NCBI RefSeq assembly: GCF_028693495.1
Contig: NZ_JAQUVG010000021.1
Span: 1 to 38,500 of the forward strand
From: Zoogloea sp.
GTDB lineage: Bacteria > Pseudomonadota > Gammaproteobacteria > Burkholderiales > Rhodocyclaceae
Length of the DNA stretch: 38,500 bases
Reading direction: 5' to 3'
Every line of letters begins with the position of its first letter. The stretch's first letter is position 1. A model generated the notes under the pieces. The model saw nothing but the letters and a program-made list of their open reading frames with translations, was not told where the DNA came from and searched no databases. The position numbers and the translations under genes are program-made. This document shows, in pieces, positions 17,836 to 26,770 of the stretch.

Positions 17836-19064
17836 TGAGCAAAGAATACAAGGAACTGATCGTCGGTCTCGACATCGGCACCTCGAAAATCACCTGTGTG
17901 GTGGCCGAGCTCAAGTCGGACGGCCGACTGGATGTGGTGGGGATCGGCACGCAGCCGTCGTCAGGGCTCAAGAGGGGCGTGGTGGTCAACATCGAGGCGA
18001 CGGTGGACGCCATCTCCCGGGTGATCCAGGAAGTGGAGCAGATGGCTGGCTGCAAGATCCGCGATGTCTACACGGGTATCGCCGGAAGCCACATCCGCAG
18101 CTTCAACTCCAATGGGATGGTGGCGATCAAGGACAAGGAGGTTTCGCCGATGGATGTGGAGCGGGTGATCGAAACCGCCCGCGCCATGCCTTTGCCGGCC
18201 GATCAGCAGATCCTCCACATCCTGACGCAGGAATTCATCATTGATGGCCAGGATGGTGTTCGCGAGCCCATCGGGATGAGTGGCGTGCGGCTGGAGGTGA
18301 AGGTTCATATCGTCACCGGGGCCGTTTCCGCAGCTCAGAACATCGTCAAGTGTGTGCGCCGCTGCGGCCTCGAGGTGCTCGATCTGGTCCTGCAGCCGCT
18401 GGCTTCCAGCTACGCCACCCTCTCCGAGGACGAAAAGGAGCTGGGCGTGTGCCTGGTGGACATTGGTGGTGGAACCACCGATCTGGCCGTATTCACTCAG
18501 GGGGCAATCCGTCATACCGTGGTGATTCCCATCGCAGGTGACCAGATTACCAACGATATTGCCATGGCCCTGCGGACGCCGACCGCGGAAGCAGAGGAAA
18601 TCAAGATCCGCCACGGGGTTGCCATGCACACCCTGGCGGACGCCTCCGAGATGATCGAAGTGCCGGGAGTGGGCGACCGGCCGCCCCGCAAGCTGTCCCG
18701 TCAGGCCCTGGCCGATGTGATCGAACCCCGGGTGAGTGAACTGTACGAGCTGGTCCAGGCTGAACTGCGTCGCTCCGGATACGAGGAGTTGCTGTCGTCG
18801 GGCATCGTTCTGGCGGGAGGCGCTGCCATGATGCAGGGCATGGTGGAGCTGGGTGAGGATGTGTTTCACATGCCGGTCCGGATCGGGTATCCCAAGTATG
18901 AGGGCAGTCTGTCCGCGGTGGTCTGTGAGCCGCGTTATGCCAATGCGATGGGGTTGATCCTGGAGGGGGCCGCTCAGAAACGACGTGGCCTGCAGGCTCG
19001 TCAGACGAGAAATGTGGGGCAGGTCTTTTCGCGCATGAAGTCCTGGTTCGAGCGGAATTTTTGA
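17835..19064 (+). CDS. ftsA: Cell division protein FtsA (actin-like membrane tether of FtsZ)
   Basis: 409 residues, start ATG 17835 in TAATG with AAAGG upstream. Actin/Hsp70-fold landmarks include LIVGLDIGTSKITCVV (phosphate 1), VCLVDIGGGTTDLAVF (phosphate 2) and SGIVLAGGAAMMQGM (adenosine). The SHIRSFNSNGMVAI region marks the FtsA-specific 1C subdomain. The C-terminal tail FSRMKSWFERNF is the expected membrane-targeting amphipathic helix. It anchors the Z-ring and recruits later proteins. Confidence 0.98.
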   Translation: MSKEYKELIVGLDIGTSKITCVVAELKSDGRLDVVGIGTQPSSGLKRGVVVNIEATVDAISRVIQEVEQMAGCKIRDVYTGIAGSHIRSFNSNGMVAIKDKEVSPMDVERVIETARAMPLPADQQILHILTQEFIIDGQDGVREPIGMSGVRLEVKVHIVTGAVSAAQNIVKCVRRCGLEVLDLVLQPLASSYATLSEDEKELGVCLVDIGGGTTDLAVFTQGAIRHTVVIPIAGDQITNDIAMALRTPTAEAEEIKIRHGVAMHTLADASEMIEVPGVGDRPPRKLSRQALADVIEPRVSELYELVQAELRRSGYEELLSSGIVLAGGAAMMQGMVELGEDVFHMPVRIGYPKYEGSLSAVVCEPRYANAMGLILEGAAQKRRGLQARQTRNVGQVFSRMKSWFERNF

Positions 19065-19214
19065 TGGTGAGGATTCCCCCCGTGAAGAGGGGGCTGACAA
19101 CACAGGAGTGCGCTGCCGTTGCTTATTTAGCGGTAGAATTCCGGACTAATACTAAATAAGGGTACGGTTGCGCTGGCAAACAAGTGGCGCAGTATCTTTT
19201 GGAGGCGATCTGAA
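19065..19214 (+). promoter_or_regulatory. ftsA-ftsZ spacer with inverted repeat and possible ftsZ promoter
   Basis: This 150-base gap breaks the otherwise overlapping cluster. It holds a short CCCCC/GGGGG hairpin (19076-19093). It also holds a perfect 9-bp inverted repeat, CTTATTTAG (19122-19130) and CTAAATAAG (19152-19160), whose 21-base centre contains TAGAAT (19134-19139) and TAATACT (19147-19153), both like -10 boxes. No -35 at standard spacing was found. A TGGAGG ribosome binding site for ftsZ follows at 19200-19205. The repeat could be an operator or an mRNA stem; the promoter assignment is weak. Confidence 0.5.
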
Positions 19215-20351
19215 ATGTTTGAAATTGTTGAGAAGGCGTCCGGTGGCACCAGCATCAAGGTGATCGGTGTTGGTGGCGCCGGCGGCAATGCCGTCGATCA
19301 CATGATCCGTGAGGGTGTTCAGGGGGTGGATTTCGTCATCGCCAACACCGATGCCCAAGCCTTGTCCCGTTGCCTGGCCCCGGTCAAGGTCCAGCTGGGC
19401 AAGAGCGGGCTGGGGGCAGGTTCCAAGCCGGAGGCCGGTCGTGCTGCAGCTCAGGAGTCCCGTGACGATATTGCGGCCGCCCTCGAAGGCGCCCACATGT
19501 GCTTCATAACCGCCGGCATGGGGGGAGGGACGGGTACCGGGGCGGCACCGGTGGTGGCTGAAATTGCCAAGGAAATGGGCATTCTGACCGTTGCCGTGGT
19601 GACCAAGCCCTTTGACTTCGAGAACCGTATCCGTGTGGCCGAGAGTGGTGTTGAGGAACTGTCCAGGCAGGTGGACTCCTTGATTGTCGTGCTCAACGAC
19701 AAGCTGCTGGAGGTCTTCGGTGATGACGCCGGCTTTGAGGCGTGCTTCCGTTCTGCCGACAATGTGTTGACCAGCGCTGTAGGCGGCATTGCCGAGATCA
19801 TCAATGTTCCCGGCCTGGTCAATGTGGATTTTCAGGATGTGCGCACCGCCATGGCCGAGATGGGGCGTGCGATGATGGGCTCCGCCGAAGCTGCGGGTCT
19901 GGATCGTGCCCGCATCGCGGCCGAGCAGGCCGCCGTTTCGCCGCTCCTGGAGGGTACCGAGCTGTCTGGTGCGCGCTGCGTACTGGTCAATATCACGGCC
20001 AGCCGCTCCCTGAAGATGTCCGAAGTCCGGGACGCGGTCCGCACGGTTCAGGCCTTCGCCGCTCAGGAAGCCTTCGTCAAATACGGTACGGTCTTCGATG
20101 AGAGCATGGAGGATCGCATCCGTGTAACCGTCGTGGCCACTGGCCTGGGCGCGGTGCGTGCTGCCGTGCGCAAGCCGGAGATCCAGGTGATCCGTACCGG
20201 TACTGACAACATCGGCATGGAAGTGGATTACGGCAGCCTCGAAATGCCGGCGGTGATCCGCCGCACCTCCCGGACGACAGTCGAAGCCATGAGCGCCAAC
20301 GGCATGTCCACCCTCGATATTCCCGCCTTCCTGCGCAAGCAGGCAGACTGA
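19215..20351 (+). CDS. ftsZ: Cell division GTPase FtsZ
   Basis: 378 residues. The tubulin signature GGGTGTG is at residues 103-109, preceded by GVGGAGGNAVDHM for nucleotide binding. The NVDFQDVRTAM segment with the T7-loop region follows. The C-terminal peptide STLDIPAFLRKQAD is the conserved FtsA/ZipA-binding tail, joined by a short linker of roughly 40 residues. Polymerises in a GTP-dependent manner into the Z-ring. It ends the dcw cluster and is followed by a strong terminator. Confidence 0.99.
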   Translation: MFEIVEKASGGTSIKVIGVGGAGGNAVDHMIREGVQGVDFVIANTDAQALSRCLAPVKVQLGKSGLGAGSKPEAGRAAAQESRDDIAAALEGAHMCFITAGMGGGTGTGAAPVVAEIAKEMGILTVAVVTKPFDFENRIRVAESGVEELSRQVDSLIVVLNDKLLEVFGDDAGFEACFRSADNVLTSAVGGIAEIINVPGLVNVDFQDVRTAMAEMGRAMMGSAEAAGLDRARIAAEQAAVSPLLEGTELSGARCVLVNITASRSLKMSEVRDAVRTVQAFAAQEAFVKYGTVFDESMEDRIRVTVVATGLGAVRAAVRKPEIQVIRTGTDNIGMEVDYGSLEMPAVIRRTSRTTVEAMSANGMSTLDIPAFLRKQAD

Positions 20352-20385
20352 GGAGCTGGGCTGCTGCGGCAGCCTTGATGCAACG

Positions 20386-20424
20386 CGCGCAGCGGGAGGT
20401 CGCCTCCAACCGCTGCGCGTTTTT
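20386..20424 (+). terminator. Rho-independent terminator of the dcw cluster
   Basis: Stem CGCGCAGCGG (20386-20395) pairs perfectly with CCGCTGCGCG (20410-20419) and is followed directly by TTTTT. The loop itself can form a small GGAGG/CCTCC stem. It lies 35 bases after the ftsZ stop, so lpxC needs its own promoter downstream. Confidence 0.93.
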
Positions 20425-20550
20425 GCTTGCCCGTCGGGATGGGCCTGCATGGATGAAGCCATGGATCAGTGGGGGGCTGCCCAGTGCAGCAGGCAATGAG
20501 CCTGTGTTCCCCGTGTTAAAATTCAATGACTTGAATGCGGGATCCGGATC

Positions 20551-21468
20551 ATGTTGAAGCAACGTACCCTTAAAACTGTCGTGAGTGCCACCGGCGTAGG
20601 TCTCCACAGTGGCAACAAGGTCACCCTGACCCTGCGCCCGGCCGCAGTCGACACGGGGGTGGTGTTTCACCGGGTGGACCTGGACCCAGTGGTGGATCTG
20701 CCCGCCGATCCTTATGCTGTCTGTGATACCCGCATGTGTTCCGGCCTGCTCCAGGGAGAGGCCAAGGTCAACACCGTCGAGCACCTGATGTCGGCCCTGG
20801 CAGGGCTGGGCATCGATAACGTGCATGTGGATGTGGATGCCGCGGAGATTCCCATTCTTGATGGTAGCGCGGGACCTTTCGTCTTCCTGATCCAGTCTGC
20901 CGGCATCGAAGAGCAGAAAGCCCCCAAGCGCTTCATTCGTGTCCTCAGGCCCGTCGAGTACCGGGAGGGGGACAAGTGGGTGCGCCTCGAACCCCACGAC
21001 GGTTTCAAACTGAGCTTTTCCATCCTCTTCAATCACCCCGCCATCGACAGTACCGGCACGTCGGTAACGGTGGATTTCGCCCGGGACTCCTATGTGCGCG
21101 AAGTCTCGCGGGCGCGTACCTTTGGCTTCATGCAGGATGTGGAGTTCATGCGTGCCAATGGTCTTGGTCTGGGGGGCAGTCTCGACAACGCCATCGTGAT
21201 GGACGAATACCGTGTCCTCAATGCCGATGGCCTGCGCTATGCCGATGAGTTCGTGAAGCACAAGGTGCTGGACGCGATCGGTGACCTGTATCTGGCGGGC
21301 CACCCCCTGCTGGCGGCCTACAGTGCCTACAAGTCAGGCCATGCCCTTAATAACCAGATCCTGCGGGTGTTGCTGGAGGACAAGAGCGCCTGGGAAATCG
21401 TGACCTTCGAGGAGGATGCGAAGACGCCTCCCGCCGTGTCGCACCGCTTCGAGCTCGCCGTTGCCTGA
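20551..21468 (+). CDS. lpxC: UDP-3-O-acyl-N-acetylglucosamine deacetylase LpxC
   Basis: 305 residues. All active-site residues known from the E. coli enzyme align with an offset of one: E77 and H78 in [10 protein letters not shown]237 and D241 in [15 protein letters not shown] as zinc ligands, and H264 in SGHALNN. The GVGLHSG motif stands near the N-terminus. It catalyses the first committed step of lipid A synthesis and is zinc-dependent. It is separated from ftsZ by a terminator; TAAAAT at 20517-20522 could be its -10 box but no clear -35 is seen. The position after ftsZ is common in proteobacteria. Confidence 0.98.
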   Translation: MLKQRTLKTVVSATGVGLHSGNKVTLTLRPAAVDTGVVFHRVDLDPVVDLPADPYAVCDTRMCSGLLQGEAKVNTVEHLMSALAGLGIDNVHVDVDAAEIPILDGSAGPFVFLIQSAGIEEQKAPKRFIRVLRPVEYREGDKWVRLEPHDGFKLSFSILFNHPAIDSTGTSVTVDFARDSYVREVSRARTFGFMQDVEFMRANGLGLGGSLDNAIVMDEYRVLNADGLRYADEFVKHKVLDAIGDLYLAGHPLLAAYSAYKSGHALNNQILRVLLEDKSAWEIVTFEEDAKTPPAVSHRFELAVA

Positions 21469-21477
21469 GGGCCTGCC

Positions 21478-21666
21478 GTGCTGATCCTGCGACTCATCGC
21501 AGTGCTTGTGGCGATCGGGATCGGCGCCTCCCTGTTTGCCTTTGTCTTTACCCGTGATCAGCGCTATCTCCTGCTGGGGTGGCGACTGTTCCGTTATGCG
21601 GTGATCGTGGCGCTGGTATTTCTGGCGCTGCTGCTGGTGGAACGGGTGTTCGTTCCCTTAGTCTAG
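21478..21666 (+). CDS. Small two-helix membrane protein, unknown function
   Basis: 62 residues from GTG 21478, 9 bases after lpxC. Two hydrophobic segments (about residues 3-23 and 38-60) flank a charged loop (TRDQRYLLLGWRLFR). There is almost no soluble part. No function is recognised. The close spacing suggests cotranscription with lpxC. Its stop TAG shares the palindrome CTAG with the stop of dciA on the opposite strand, so the two genes overlap by four bases. Confidence 0.75.
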   Translation: MLILRLIAVLVAIGIGASLFAFVFTRDQRYLLLGWRLFRYAVIVALVFLALLLVERVFVPLV

Positions 21667-22094
21667 CCCGCCCTCTTGACGAAGCGTTGCAGCGCCTGGG
21701 CCAGGGGGGAGTCCTCCGGCAGGCTGGCGGCCAGATGTCCCAGGCTGTGCCGTGTGCAGTCACTCACATGGCGACCCGGCGGGGGTGGAGGTGTCGGGCG
21801 GTATTCCCGGACAGCCACCTTGACCTTGATGTCCTTCAGGGCCACCCCAGCCCGGCCGAAATCAGCCAGCAAGCTCGGTACGGCCTGGCGCAACTTGACG
21901 GCCAGCCCTGAGCTCTCCACGTGCAGGATCAGCTCGTCTCCCTTCAGGTTGGCCACCTTGCAATAATCTGCCATGTAGCCGGGAAGCAGTTGCGCCAGCA
22001 GTTTTTGCAGGCGCATCAGGCGTCCCGCATGGGCTTGCAGGCGGGACAGGGCGTCGCCGCTGCCAAGAAAATTGTCGATGGAACTGGCGCTCAT
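21663..22094 (-). CDS. dciA: DciA-type helicase-loading protein (DUF721 family)
   Basis: 143 residues from ATG 22094, or 153 from ATG 22124; neither has a good ribosome binding site, and the shorter form fits the family start better. The DUF721 core is visible: a helical N-terminus (RLQAHAGRLMRLQKLLAQLL), the conserved CKVANLKGDELILHVESS block, then LRQAVPSLLADF and a beta strand ending IKVKVAVREY. The tail after residue about 105 is Pro-rich and probably disordered. DciA is the ancestral loader of the DnaB replicative helicase in bacteria lacking DnaC or DnaI. The dciA-secA neighbourhood is common in proteobacteria. Confidence 0.88.
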   Translation of the reverse strand: MSASSIDNFLGSGDALSRLQAHAGRLMRLQKLLAQLLPGYMADYCKVANLKGDELILHVESSGLAVKLRQAVPSLLADFGRAGVALKDIKVKVAVREYRPTPPPPPGRHVSDCTRHSLGHLAASLPEDSPLAQALQRFVKRAG

Positions 22095-22144
22095 GGGGCT
22101 TGGAATTAGGAAAAGCGCCCCCATGCTAAGGAGAAGTCGTCACA

Positions 22145-22172
22145 CGGACAAGGGGTGATTACGCCTTGTCCG
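22145..22172. other. Perfect 9-bp inverted repeat between dciA and secA
   Basis: CGGACAAGG (22145-22153) and CCTTGTCCG (22164-22172) flank a 10-base centre. There is no T tract on either side. It lies in the 145-base divergent spacer, about 30 bases upstream of a TAGAAT (22201-22206) that may be the secA -10 box. Operator or transcript hairpin are both possible. Confidence 0.5.
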
Positions 22173-22239
22173 GCGTCACGGACCCATCCGGTCACCGTGA
22201 TAGAATCCGGCCTTTGCCGCGTTTAACCCATCCAATTCC

Positions 22240-24966
22240 ATGATCGCAGGCCTCCTCAAGAAGATTTTCGGCAGCCGCAATGACCGGCTGATTCGCCAGT
22301 ATTCCCAGACGGTGCGCGCCATCAACGCCCTTGAGCCGAAGATTCAGGCCCTGTCCGATGCCGAATTGCGCGGCAAGACCGACGAGTTCCGTGAACGGAT
22401 TGCCAAGGGTGAGTCCCAGGCGGCCCTGCTGCCGGAGGCCTTTGCGGTGGTCCGCGAAGCCGGCAAGCGTGTTCATGGCATGCGTCACTTCGACATGCAG
22501 CTGGTCGGGGGGATGGTGCTTCATGACGGCAAGATCGCCGAAATGCGCACGGGGGAGGGCAAGACCCTCACCGCCACCCTGCCGGTTTACCTCAATGCCC
22601 TGTCTGGCAAGGGCGTACATGTCATCACCGTTAACGACTACCTGGCCAGTCGCGACTCGGACTGGATGGGGCGCATCTACCGTTTCCTCGGCCTGACCGT
22701 CGGGTGCAACCTGTCCCAGATGCCCCATGACGAGAAGAAGGCCGCCTACGCGGCGGACATCACTTACGGCACCAACAACGAATTCGGCTTCGATTATCTG
22801 CGCGACAACATGGTCTATGACCTGTCGGAGCGGGTCCAGCGCGGTCTTCACTACGCCATCGTGGACGAGGTGGACTCCATCCTCATCGACGAAGCCCGGA
22901 CCCCGCTGATCATTTCCGGCCAGGCGGAAGACCACACCGAACTCTACCTGCGCATGAACGCCGTGCCGCCGCTGCTGACCCGCCAGGAAGGCGAGGGTGA
23001 GAACATCACCACGCCGGGGGACTACACGGTAGACCTCAAAGCCCATTCCGTCCTGCTCACCGAGCAGGGGCATGAGCACGCAGAAGAGATCCTGGCCCGC
23101 CTGGGCATGCTGCCGGAGGGATCGAGCCTCTACGATCCGGGCAATATCCTGCTGATCCATCACCTGTATGCGGCGTTGCGGGCCCACGCCCTGTATCACA
23201 AGGATCAGCATTACGTGGTCCAGAACGGTGAAGTGGTGATCGTCGATGAATTCACCGGCCGTCTCATGGCCGGGCGTCGCTGGTCCGAGGGTCTCCATCA
23301 GGCTGTCGAGGCCAAGGAAGGCGTCAAGATCCAGGCCGAGAACCAGACCCTCGCATCGATCACTTTCCAGAATTACTTCCGGATGTACGCCAAGCTTGCG
23401 GGTATGACCGGTACGGCGGATACGGAGGCCTACGAGTTCCACCAGATCTACGGGCTGGAAACGGTCGTGGTGCCGACCTCCCGTCCGATGGTCCGCAAGG
23501 ACCAGAACGACAAGGTGTATCGCACCCTCAAGGAGAAGCACGATGCCATCGTGGCGGATATCAACGACTCCGTCAGTCGTGGTCAGCCCGTGCTGGTGGG
23601 AACCACTTCCATCGAAAACTCGGAGCTGCTCTCCGACCTGCTGACCCACGCCAGGCTGCCCCATAACGTGCTCAATGCCAAACAGCATGCCCGGGAAGCA
23701 GAGATCGTTGCCGAGGCGGGGCGTCCAGGGGTGATCACGATCGCCACCAACATGGCAGGCCGCGGTACCGACATCGTGCTGGGGGGCAATGTGGAGAAGC
23801 CCATTGCCCTGATCCGCGAGGATGAGAGCCTCTCCGAAGCGGATAAGGACGCGCAGATCCAGGCGCTGCGTGAAGAATGGAAGCGTCGTCACGAGGAAGT
23901 GTTGAGTGCGGGCGGTCTGAAGATCATTGGCACCGAGCGTCATGAATCCCGTCGTATCGACAACCAGTTGCGTGGCCGGGCAGGCCGTCAGGGCGACCCG
24001 GGCGAGAGCCGCTTCTATCTGTCTCTCGAAGATCCGCTGATGAAGATCTTCGCCGGCGAGCGCCTCAACGCCATCATGGTGCGTCTGAAGATGCCTGAAG
24101 GCGAGGCGATTGAAGCGGGCATGGTGACCCGCTCCCTCGAAACCGCCCAGCGCAAGGTGGAGCAGCGCAACTTCGACATCCGCAAGCAGCTCCTGGAATA
24201 CGACGACGTCTCCAATGACCAGCGCAAGGTCATTTACCAGCAGCGCAACGAGCTTCTGGAAACCGCCGACATTTCCGAAACCATCGCAGCCATGCGCGAG
24301 GGCGTTCTCCACGACCTGTTCCGCATTTATGTGCCGGTGGAGTCGGTCGAGGAGCAGTGGGACATTCCCGGGCTGGAGCTGGCACTGGAGTCCGACTACC
24401 AGCTCCGCTTGCCGGTTGCCGACTGGGTCAGGGCCGACTCCAGCATCACCGACGAGGATATCCTCCAGCGGGTGCTTGAGGCGGGCGCCCAGGCCTATGC
24501 GGACAAGGTCGCGCTGGTGGATGCCACAGCCTGGCATGGTTTCGAGCGCAACGTCATGCTGCAAAGTCTGGACACCCACTGGCGGGAACATCTGTCGGCC
24601 CTTGACCACCTGCGCCAGGGCATTCACTTGCGCGGCTATGCCCAGAAGAACCCCAAGCAGGAGTACAAGCGGGAAGCCTTCGAGCTTTTTGAAAATCTGC
24701 TGCAGGTGGTCCGGACGGAAGTCACCAAGCTGCTGATGACGGTCCAGGTCCGTTCCGAGGCCCAGCTTGAAGAGGCTGAGCGACAGCCGGAGCTGGAGAA
24801 TGTGCAGTATCACCACGCGGGCTATGACGAAGCGCTGGCCACCGCCAATCCTGAGCGCGCAGTGGCCCCGCCGGCAGCCCAGGGCGCCTCAAGGGCTGGC
24901 CGCAACGACCCCTGCCCCTGCGGTTCCGGCAAGAAGTACAAGCATTGTCATGGCAAGCTGAGCTGA
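22240..24966 (+). CDS. secA: Preprotein translocase ATPase SecA
   Basis: 908 residues. The Walker A is MRTGEGKTL with K108, and the DEAD-like Walker B is in [21 protein letters not shown]. The second nucleotide-binding domain carries [15 protein letters not shown] and [13 protein letters not shown]-type motifs. The C-terminus carries the zinc-binding [13 protein letters not shown] used for SecB and lipid contact. SecA drives proteins through SecYEG, which the signal-peptide proteins of this window need. No secM-like gene lies upstream, in contrast to enterobacteria; a divergent dciA occupies that place. Confidence 0.99.
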   Translation: MIAGLLKKIFGSRNDRLIRQYSQTVRAINALEPKIQALSDAELRGKTDEFRERIAKGESQAALLPEAFAVVREAGKRVHGMRHFDMQLVGGMVLHDGKIAEMRTGEGKTLTATLPVYLNALSGKGVHVITVNDYLASRDSDWMGRIYRFLGLTVGCNLSQMPHDEKKAAYAADITYGTNNEFGFDYLRDNMVYDLSERVQRGLHYAIVDEVDSILIDEARTPLIISGQAEDHTELYLRMNAVPPLLTRQEGEGENITTPGDYTVDLKAHSVLLTEQGHEHAEEILARLGMLPEGSSLYDPGNILLIHHLYAALRAHALYHKDQHYVVQNGEVVIVDEFTGRLMAGRRWSEGLHQAVEAKEGVKIQAENQTLASITFQNYFRMYAKLAGMTGTADTEAYEFHQIYGLETVVVPTSRPMVRKDQNDKVYRTLKEKHDAIVADINDSVSRGQPVLVGTTSIENSELLSDLLTHARLPHNVLNAKQHAREAEIVAEAGRPGVITIATNMAGRGTDIVLGGNVEKPIALIREDESLSEADKDAQIQALREEWKRRHEEVLSAGGLKIIGTERHESRRIDNQLRGRAGRQGDPGESRFYLSLEDPLMKIFAGERLNAIMVRLKMPEGEAIEAGMVTRSLETAQRKVEQRNFDIRKQLLEYDDVSNDQRKVIYQQRNELLETADISETIAAMREGVLHDLFRIYVPVESVEEQWDIPGLELALESDYQLRLPVADWVRADSSITDEDILQRVLEAGAQAYADKVALVDATAWHGFERNVMLQSLDTHWREHLSALDHLRQGIHLRGYAQKNPKQEYKREAFELFENLLQVVRTEVTKLLMTVQVRSEAQLEEAERQPELENVQYHHAGYDEALATANPERAVAPPAAQGASRAGRNDPCPCGSGKKYKHCHGKLS

Positions 24967-24990
24967 TTGCTTCTTTGCCTGCAGTGCTGA

Positions 24991-25016
24991 AAGCGGCCGG
25001 TATGTACCGGCCGCTT
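24991..25016 (+). terminator. Strong hairpin after secA, probable terminator
   Basis: AAGCGGCCGGTA (24991-25002) and TACCGGCCGCTT (25005-25016) form a perfect inverted repeat of 12 bp. The loop is short, so the top pairs probably open. A T tract is missing (TTGCCCATTG follows), so it may act as a terminator with help, or as a 3' end stabiliser. Confidence 0.6.
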
Positions 25017-25127
25017 GCCCATTGTGGGGGGGAGTCTCCCGTGGCATCGTGTCTGAAAATAAAGGAAGGGGTGACCTCAATGGTCCACATGCCCCGTCCG
25101 TGTGTCAGCGCGAGGTAAATAAAAATC

Positions 25128-26573
25128 ATGAGCACCAATAAATCCATGCAGAGCCTTGCCGACTGGGTTGCACGCATCCGGGACAAGGAAATGCCTGTTT
25201 TTGGGCGCACGGTAGAGTCCTTGCGTGCCTTGCTCAACGACGAGCGGGCATCCGCCGCTGCGCTGGCCAAGGTCATCCTGATGGATCCGGCGATGACTTC
25301 GAAGGTGCTGCGTCTGGCCAACAGTGCCTTTTTTAATCATTCCCATCAGGCGGTCAGCACGGTGTCACGGGCAATCGTGGTGGTCGGCTTCAATCCGGTG
25401 GCGGAGCTTGCCCTGTCGGTGGCGCTGATCGATTCCCTGCTGGCCGGTGGCATTCGCTCCCGCGTCCAGATTGAGATGGCCCGGAGCTTCCACGCAGCGG
25501 TGCAGGCCCGCTGGGTGGCCCAGAAGCATGGGGATGGAGCCGTCGAGGAGGTGTTCATCGCGGGCTTGCTGACCCGGGTGGGCGAGATGGCTTTCTGGTG
25601 TTTCGGTGGCGATCCGGCCGAGGCGCTCGATCGTTGTCTGACGGAAGGGCGCATGAGGGAGGATGAGGCCCAGCAGCACGTCCTGGGTTTCCCGCTGCGC
25701 CAGCTGTCCGTGGGTCTGGTCAGGGAGTGGAAGCTGGGGACCCTGGCGGCCGCGGTGCTTGAGTTCAATGTCCGTAGCCGTGGCGCAGAGCGGGCCGTCC
25801 TGCTTGGACAGCGCATCGTCCGCGCCGCTGAGGTGGGCTGGGCCGCGCCGGCGGGGCAGGCGGTGCTGCGTGAGCTGGTGGATTACCTGGGTATGCCGGC
25901 GGCGGCAATCGAAGGGGAAATTGCCGCCAACTCCCAGGAGGCTGCACGGGTGGCGGGCTTCTTTGGTGCTTCCGAGGCGGCAGCCCTGATCCCGCGACGG
26001 CCTGCCGCGATGGAGGCGGTGCAGAGTCCGGTCGTACCCACCGGTCCGGACCCGGGCCTGCAGCTCCGGATCCTCCATGAACTGGGTGAGATGGTCCTCA
26101 CGGGCGCTTCCTTGCCAGACATCCTTCAGCTGGTCCTGGAGGGGATCTATCGCGGGGTGGGGTGTGAGCGGGCAGTGCTGGCCCTGTTGTCCGAGGATGG
26201 CCTGCACCTGGTGGGCCGTCTTGCCTTGGGGCCAGGGGCGGACGCCCTGTGTGCAGCCTTCAGCTTCAGCATGGACGGAGATCCGGACGATGCTCTGGAT
26301 GCGGCCATCGATAGCGGGCTGGCCTGGCGTGCAGGGGGCGTGGAGGAATCCCCACGCAGGTATGAGCGCCTGTGCGCAGTGACCGGGAGCACCCAGTCCT
26401 GTCTGGTGCCTTTTGGCGGGCGGGGCCGGCGAATCGGTATTTTCTATGCCGAGCGCAGGGGCCAGGCCTTTGACGACGATGCCTGGCGTGCGATCCGGCA
26501 CTTTGCCTTGCAGGTGAACCTGGCGATCCGCGCTGGCATGGGCGGGCAAGGGCTGAGTCAGCGTGACATTTGA
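25128..26573 (+). CDS. HDOD and GAF domain signalling protein
   Basis: 481 residues. The N-terminal HDOD domain (about 15-215) is recognised from the ALAKVILMDPAMTSKVLRLANSAFF block, the TVSRAIVVVGFNPVAELALSV helix and a later FIAGLLTRVGEMAF. The catalytic HD pair is absent, as is usual for HDOD. A linker of about 100 residues leads to a GAF-like domain (about 318-475), beginning ILHELGEMVLTGASLPDILQ and containing GCERAVLALLSEDG. HDOD proteins act as output or scaffold modules in motility, c-di-GMP and stress signalling; the ligand of this GAF is unknown. It lies 110 bases after the secA hairpin and is probably its own unit. The start is supported by GAGG upstream. Confidence 0.88.
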   Translation: MSTNKSMQSLADWVARIRDKEMPVFGRTVESLRALLNDERASAAALAKVILMDPAMTSKVLRLANSAFFNHSHQAVSTVSRAIVVVGFNPVAELALSVALIDSLLAGGIRSRVQIEMARSFHAAVQARWVAQKHGDGAVEEVFIAGLLTRVGEMAFWCFGGDPAEALDRCLTEGRMREDEAQQHVLGFPLRQLSVGLVREWKLGTLAAAVLEFNVRSRGAERAVLLGQRIVRAAEVGWAAPAGQAVLRELVDYLGMPAAAIEGEIAANSQEAARVAGFFGASEAAALIPRRPAAMEAVQSPVVPTGPDPGLQLRILHELGEMVLTGASLPDILQLVLEGIYRGVGCERAVLALLSEDGLHLVGRLALGPGADALCAAFSFSMDGDPDDALDAAIDSGLAWRAGGVEESPRRYERLCAVTGSTQSCLVPFGGRGRRIGIFYAERRGQAFDDDAWRAIRHFALQVNLAIRAGMGGQGLSQRDI

Positions 26574-26605
26574 CACGGTTGGCTTTGGAGCCTGGCGCAG
26601 GGAAA

Positions 26606-26622
26606 TGTCGACTTTCTTTACA
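26606..26622. promoter_or_regulatory. Candidate activator site upstream of the PEP-CTERM gene
   Basis: TGTCGACTTTCTTTACA has matching TGT/ACA ends over 11 bases. Its centre is about 119 bases before the start expected from the sigma-54 promoter, which is normal for an enhancer-binding activator such as PrsR of the PEP-CTERM systems. The role is inferred from position and symmetry only. Confidence 0.4.
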
Positions 26623-26706
26623 CCCCGCCATCAGGGGGCCTGCCCTGGCCTGGGTTTTGGTTGAAAAATTGTTTTAATTCAAATTCTTATTTTTTTATTC
26701 AAAATA

Positions 26707-26722
26707 TGGCATGGAGTCTGCT
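26707..26722 (+). promoter_or_regulatory. Sigma-54 (RpoN) -24/-12 promoter
   Basis: TGGCATGGAGTCTGCT matches the consensus TGGCACG-N4-TTGCW at all but two positions, with the invariant GG (26708-26709) and GC (26720-26721) separated by exactly 10 bases. Transcription should begin near 26733, about 38 bases before the PEP-CTERM start codon. The flanking DNA (26660-26706) is markedly AT-rich. Confidence 0.82.
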
Positions 26723-26770
26723 TAATAAAAGCAACGGGTGATTGACGCCCTGAACCCTGGAGAAACCCTG

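Noticed and set aside
22192-24816. 874-codon open frame on the minus strand opposite secA
   Set aside because: It is the antisense shadow of secA, produced by GC-biased third positions. Its translation is rich in His, Gln and Asp with no domain, and SecA is certain on the other strand.
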